Assembly (NCBI GenBank): GCA_030635835.1
Contig: DAOVYB010000012.1
Coordinates: forward strand, 1-17,971
Length of the DNA stretch: 17,971 nucleotides
Origin: Gammaproteobacteria bacterium
GTDB lineage: Bacteria; Pseudomonadota; Gammaproteobacteria; UBA6429
Reading direction: 5' to 3'
Of this stretch, positions 14,206 to 17,971 are shown piece by piece. Under the pieces are notes generated by a model, which was not told where the DNA came from, did no database searches, and saw only the letters and a program-made list of their open reading frames with translations. Within the stretch, counting starts at the first letter, position 1. Each line of letters starts with the position of its first letter. A program made the position numbers and the translations under genes.

Positions 14206-16218
14206 ATGAAGCTCAGTAGCAAAGGCCTATTTTCTGGTATCAGTTCAGGTCGATTAATGGTGTATTTAATTGTTATGCTTATATCAGCAATTATTGTTAT
14301 GGGTGTGTCCTATAGCTTTATTGTTATTCAGGAAGCAAAAGATCGTGAATACATCACCCGAATTGGTGACCAACGCGTACTCTCACAACAGTTAGCAAAA
14401 CTTGCATCACAGGCTGCTCGTGGTGATATCAAGGCTTTCCCTCCATTACAAAAAAGTCGTAATGAATTTGATGAAACGCTGGAATGGCATATTATTAGTG
14501 CTTCTGGTCTTGGTATGATGGTTGAGCTGGATGATATCTGGCGTAAATATAAAAAGAATATTGACGTTATTCTTAAACGTCGTGATGTAGTCGCCAACAT
14601 GCGGTCATTAATTGGTACCATCAATGAGCAAATTCCTAACTTACTTGCGGTATCTGATGACGTTGTAACGATTATGGCGGAACAGGGTGCGCCACCTGAT
14701 CAGATTTATATCGCAACACGTCAGTTGATGTTAACTCAACGTATTTCCAGTAATGTTAACCGTGTATTAGACGGTGGTGAAGAAGCGATTACAGCAGCCG
14801 ATCGGTTTGGACGGGATGCGGCATTATTTGGTCGAGTTGTAGAAGATATGTTACGTGGTAATCGTAACCTGGGGATTAAACGAATTACTCACCCGGAATC
14901 ACGTGAAAAACTTAAAGCGGTACGTGCTTTATTTAAAGAGCTGCGTAACCAGGTAGGTGCCATTTTAGAACGTTCACCGGAAATGTTTCAGGTATCAGAT
15001 GCGGCAGAAAGTATACTTGTGACATCAGCAAGTTTGTTAACAAACATTGAAAAAATGTCTGCGGCTTATCAGGAATCATTCCGTAATCGTTTTGCGCAAA
15101 CGGCGGTAACATTTTCAGTAATCGTCTCACTCGTGTTGATTGTACTGTTAGCGTTATTATATTTCCGTGACTCTAAGAAACAGTTAAAAGAAACAGAGTT
15201 GTCGCGTGTCTCGGTACAGGAAACCAATACCCGAAACCAGGAATCGATTTTACGATTGCTGGATGAAATGGGTAACCTGGCTGACGGCGATTTAACGGTA
15301 AGCGCAACAGTAACCGAAGATATCACGGGCGCAATCGCAGATTCAATTAACTACACCATCGATGCATTACGATCACTGGTACGATCGATCAATGATACAA
15401 CTCAACAAGTATCCTCGGCAGCACAACAAACACAGGCAACAGCGATTCATCTGGCAGAAGCTTCTGATCACCAGGCACAACAAATTACCGGTGCCAGTGC
15501 GGCGATCAACGAAATGGCGGTATCGATTGAAGCGGTATCAAATCATGCCGGCGAGCTGGCTGATGAAGCAGATAAATCGGTTGGTATCGCAAACAAAGGT
15601 GCAGACGCGGTACAAAAAACCATTAACGGTATGGATACCATCCGTGAGCAAATTCAGGAAACATCAAAACGTATTAAACGTCTTGGTGAATCATCTCAGG
15701 AAATCGGTGATATCGTTGAACTGATCAATGACATCGCGGAACAAACCAACATCCTGGCATTAAACGCAGCCATTCAGGCGGCCATGGCGGGTGAAGCCGG
15801 TCGTGGTTTCGCGGTTGTTGCGGATGAGGTACAGCGACTTGCGGAACGTTCAGCTGATGCGACACGACAAATCGAAGCGCTGGTAAAAGCAATCCAAACC
15901 GATACCAACGAAGCGGTAGCTTCAATGGAACAAAGTACATCAGAGGTAGTATCCGGTGCGCAACTGGCGCAGGATGCGGGTCAATCACTTGAAGAAATCG
16001 AAAGTGTATCAACGCATTTAGCCGAACTGATTCGAACCATTTCAGATTCTGCAAAACAACAAGCCAGTGCCGCGATTAATATTTCTGACACCATGAATGT
16101 AATTCAGGAAATAACAACACAGACTTCAGCGGGTACTAATGAAACAGCGGCTTCAATCGGTAATCTTGCTGAGTTAGCGAATGAATTACGTAACTCTGTT
16201 GCAGGTTTCCGTTTATAA
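14206..16218 (+). CDS. pilJ: Pilus chemoreceptor PilJ
   Basis: A 670-aa transmembrane receptor of the type IV pilus chemosensory system. TM1 at about 18-41, a periplasmic part of about 255 residues, TM2 at about 297-320, HAMP at about 325-390, then the signalling hairpin with its tip at about 508-535 ([18 protein letters not shown], then [11 protein letters not shown]). The periplasmic part contains two related helices, [15 protein letters not shown] (56-70) and [18 protein letters not shown] (171-188), the duplicated PilJ-type sensor module. PilJ senses surface contact through the pilus and drives ChpA. AGGAG ends 6 nt before the ATG. Codon use changes inside the gene: from about 15190 to 16060 it is richer in ATC, AAC, GCG and GTA codons than the upstream half and the neighbouring genes. 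Confidence 0.96.
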   Translation: MKLSSKGLFSGISSGRLMVYLIVMLISAIIVMGVSYSFIVIQEAKDREYITRIGDQRVLSQQLAKLASQAARGDIKAFPPLQKSRNEFDETLEWHIISASGLGMMVELDDIWRKYKKNIDVILKRRDVVANMRSLIGTINEQIPNLLAVSDDVVTIMAEQGAPPDQIYIATRQLMLTQRISSNVNRVLDGGEEAITAADRFGRDAALFGRVVEDMLRGNRNLGIKRITHPESREKLKAVRALFKELRNQVGAILERSPEMFQVSDAAESILVTSASLLTNIEKMSAAYQESFRNRFAQTAVTFSVIVSLVLIVLLALLYFRDSKKQLKETELSRVSVQETNTRNQESILRLLDEMGNLADGDLTVSATVTEDITGAIADSINYTIDALRSLVRSINDTTQQVSSAAQQTQATAIHLAEASDHQAQQITGASAAINEMAVSIEAVSNHAGELADEADKSVGIANKGADAVQKTINGMDTIREQIQETSKRIKRLGESSQEIGDIVELINDIAEQTNILALNAAIQAAMAGEAGRGFAVVADEVQRLAERSADATRQIEALVKAIQTDTNEAVASMEQSTSEVVSGAQLAQDAGQSLEEIESVSTHLAELIRTISDSAKQQASAAINISDTMNVIQEITTQTSAGTNETAASIGNLAELANELRNSVAGFRL

Positions 16219-16297
16219 GGTGCTGGCTTCTGGCTTTCAGCTTTTTACGGATTTAGATAAGAGAACCTGTTAAGTGATTCACGCTCAGGAGAGTAAA

Positions 16298-17197
16298 GTG
16301 TCGCAAACTCAATGGCAGTTGAATGAAATTATGCCGATGAGTGATGCGGAGTATGCTTTGTGGATAAATTTGCTTGAAGAGCGAACAGGTATAACTTTGC
16401 CTGAGTTACGCAGAAGTTTTCTGTTATCAAAGCTTTCTATTCGAATGCAGGAACTGGGTATACATGAGTATAAAAGTTATTTTGCCTATATAACGCACGG
16501 CAAAGTCGGGCGTGTTGAATGGGAAACGCTGGTAGACAGACTTACCGTACATGAAACGCGTTTTTTTCGTGATACTCAGACACTGTCTTTTATTAAACAG
16601 GCTTATCTTGAAAAGATTAACTTTGAAAAAAATGATTCCAATATTCATATCTGGAGTGTTGGTTGCGCAACAGGTGAAGAGCCTTATAGCTTAATGATGT
16701 ATATAGATAAATATATAACTGACAAAAATGAAAAATGTTATTTGGCTGTTACTGCCTCCGACATTAGTCATGATGCTTTAGCTATGGGCAAAAAGGCTAT
16801 CTATCATAAAAATAGATTCACCAATGTACCAAATGAATACATTGACAACTATTTAGAAAAAGTTGATGAAAATCATTTTCTTGTTAACAACTCTTTACGT
16901 AAACGAATTTGTTTTAATCGACTCAACTTATTAGATATTGATAGTAGTTCAGTTGGCAAAATGAACATTATTATTTGTCAGAATGTGCTTATTTATTTTA
17001 AACGTGAAACGCGTATTACAATATTAAATCAACTTGTTAAGCATCTTTTACCGGGAGGATTTCTGATCTTAGGTGCTGGTGAAATAACGGGTTGGCAGCA
17101 GTCAGAAATAAACTCTGTGCAATATGACGGTGTGTTGGCTTTTCAGCGTAATCATACTCAGCTTGAAAGCAAGCAAAAGCCGGGGTATGACGCATGA
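16298..17197 (+). CDS. pilK: CheR-type receptor methyltransferase PilK
   Basis: A SAM-dependent glutamate methyltransferase of the CheR family, expected to methylate PilJ and adapt pilus chemosensing. I start it at GTG 16298 because AGGAG (16287-16291) lies 6 nt upstream; an earlier in-frame GTG at 16274 would add eight residues with a poor ribosome site. This gives 299 aa. Seen: an N-terminal helical domain (about 15-70) with RLTVHETRFFRD (81-92), the SAM loop SVGCATGEEPYSLMM (120-134), ASDIS, FNRLNLLD, IIICQNVLIYF and a LLPGGFLILGAGE strand near the end. The TGA overlaps the chpA ATG (ATGA), so the two are translationally coupled. Confidence 0.94.
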   Translation: MSQTQWQLNEIMPMSDAEYALWINLLEERTGITLPELRRSFLLSKLSIRMQELGIHEYKSYFAYITHGKVGRVEWETLVDRLTVHETRFFRDTQTLSFIKQAYLEKINFEKNDSNIHIWSVGCATGEEPYSLMMYIDKYITDKNEKCYLAVTASDISHDALAMGKKAIYHKNRFTNVPNEYIDNYLEKVDENHFLVNNSLRKRICFNRLNLLDIDSSSVGKMNIIICQNVLIYFKRETRITILNQLVKHLLPGGFLILGAGEITGWQQSEINSVQYDGVLAFQRNHTQLESKQKPGYDA

Positions 17198-17971
17198 GTA
17201 ATGTCGATACAAACACACTGAAATGGGTTAAATCAGAAATAGATGAAACCTTAAAGCAGGCGCAGACTTCACTCGAAGCCTATGTAGAAGATACCGCAGA
17301 TGAATCGCAAATGCGTTTTTGCATTAACTATTTGCATCAGGTTCATGGAACCCTGCAAATGGTGGAATTGCATGGTGCAGCATTAGCTATCGAGGAAATG
17401 GAAAAACTCTCGCAAGCGATATTTGATGACAAAGTAAATAATAAAGATGATGCTTACGAAACATTAATGAGTGGTATTTTACAAGTGCCGGATTATCTTG
17501 AGCACTTGTTAGCAGGCAATGCGGATATGCCTGTCGTTTTATTACCCTTACTTAATGATATACGTGCAGCAAGAAATGAAGCCTTGCTGAGTGAAGGCGC
17601 ACTCTTTACCCCCGACCTAAGTGTTGAAGCACCAGCTGTCGAGTTTACTGTTAGCAGTGGCGAAGGTGGTGGTTTAGCAGCTCTTGCGCGTAAGTTGCGT
17701 CACAAATACCACCTTGGTTTATTGTCATGGTTCCAGAATAAAAATCCGAAAGAAGGTTTACAAAAAATTTCAGATGTTATTACTGAGTTAACTCAATCCT
17801 CAGAGTCTGATGAGGCAAGACGCGTCTTCTGGATAGCAAATGGATTAGTCGAAAGTTTAAAAGATGAGGGCGTTGATACCAGTGTTGCTGTCAAAATGTT
17901 AATGGGACATGTCGAACGGCAAATTAAAAAACTTATTGATGAAGGAGAGATAGCACTTGATAAGGCGCCAC
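17194..17971 (+). CDS. chpA: ChpA/PilL hybrid chemotaxis kinase (5' part)
   Basis: The frame opens with ATG 17194, overlapping the pilK stop, and stays open to the window end, giving about 259 residues. ChpA is the very large CheA-like histidine kinase of the Pil-Chp system, with several Hpt domains, a kinase core and a receiver. The N-terminal text LKWVKSEIDETLKQAQTSLEAYVED, quoted in parts (WVKSEIDETLKQAQTSLEAY, then VED), followed by MRFCINYLHQVHGTLQMVEL and PVVLLPLLNDIRAARNEALL, matches the start of pseudomonad ChpA as I remember it. This region is the Hpt-like N-terminal part; HQVHGTLQM is the position of a phosphotransfer-type helix. Everything C-terminal is outside the window. It was recognised by reading the frame directly, as it has no stop here. 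Confidence 0.93.
   Translation, partial: MSNVDTNTLKWVKSEIDETLKQAQTSLEAYVEDTADESQMRFCINYLHQVHGTLQMVELHGAALAIEEMEKLSQAIFDDKVNNKDDAYETLMSGILQVPDYLEHLLAGNADMPVVLLPLLNDIRAARNEALLSEGALFTPDLSVEAPAVEFTVSSGEGGGLAALARKLRHKYHLGLLSWFQNKNPKEGLQKISDVITELTQSSESDEARRVFWIANGLVESLKDEGVDTSVAVKMLMGHVERQIKKLIDEGEIALDKAP

Noticed and set aside
15362..15724. 120-codon alternative-frame reading within pilJ
   Set aside because: It is in an overlapping frame of the conserved receptor with no start signal; the pilJ frame is continuous throughout, so no frameshift is needed.
15725..16054. 109-codon minus-strand frame inside pilJ
   Set aside because: It is antisense to the conserved signalling tip of PilJ; the proline- and leucine-rich text is typical of a shadow of Ala/Glu-rich coding sequence.

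Overview
This window reads as a chromosomal segment of an AT-leaning gammaproteobacterium. From memory, the gene order pilU ... pyrC'-pyrB-pyrR-ruvX(yqgF)-yqgE-tonB3-(apbE)-gshB // pilG-pilH-pilI-pilJ-pilK-chpA closely follows Pseudomonas aeruginosa from pilU through the Pil-Chp cluster. The proteins are Pseudomonas-like in architecture (334-aa PyrB, inactive PyrC', TonB3-type protein), but the base composition and the extra genes argue against Pseudomonas itself. I cannot name a genus.

Layout. Bases 1-677 are the 3' end of pilU, a type IV pilus retraction ATPase. A strong bidirectional terminator follows (701-731). On the minus strand lies an outer-membrane beta-barrel protein gene (750-1937). 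A 349-bp divergent spacer carries a near-consensus sigma-28 (FliA) promoter for a plus-strand chemoreceptor gene (2287-3939). The minus strand then carries a long block: gshB (12242-11295), apbE, a tonB3-like gene, yqgE, ruvX, pyrR, pyrB, pyrC' and a pyrK-like gene (4903-4037). The pyrR-pyrB-pyrC' genes overlap and are tightly coupled. A 397-bp divergent spacer separates gshB from pilG-pilH-pilI-pilJ-pilK-chpA on the plus strand; chpA runs off the window.

Functional themes. (1) Twitching motility and surface sensing: PilU, the TonB3-like protein and the Pil-Chp array (PilJ receptor, PilI adaptor, PilK methyltransferase, PilG/PilH response regulators, ChpA kinase). (2) Pyrimidine synthesis: catalytic PyrB, a PyrC' that has lost its metal-binding HxH, PyrR, and an unexpected PyrK-type [2Fe-2S]/FAD reductase subunit. 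(3) Housekeeping: glutathione synthetase, RuvX/YqgF, YqgE, ApbE flavin transferase.

I did not see a wholly new system. The most interesting signals are two sigma-28-like promoters (one with a perfect -10 upstream of pilG, suggesting flagellar-hierarchy input to the pilus chemotaxis cluster), a PyrK homologue attached to the PyrB/PyrC' operon, two palindromic intergenic repeats (4964-5034 and 9071-9182), a 15-bp tandem repeat just upstream of the tonB3-like start, and a codon-usage shift inside pilJ. No tRNA, rRNA, CRISPR array or insertion sequence was recognised.
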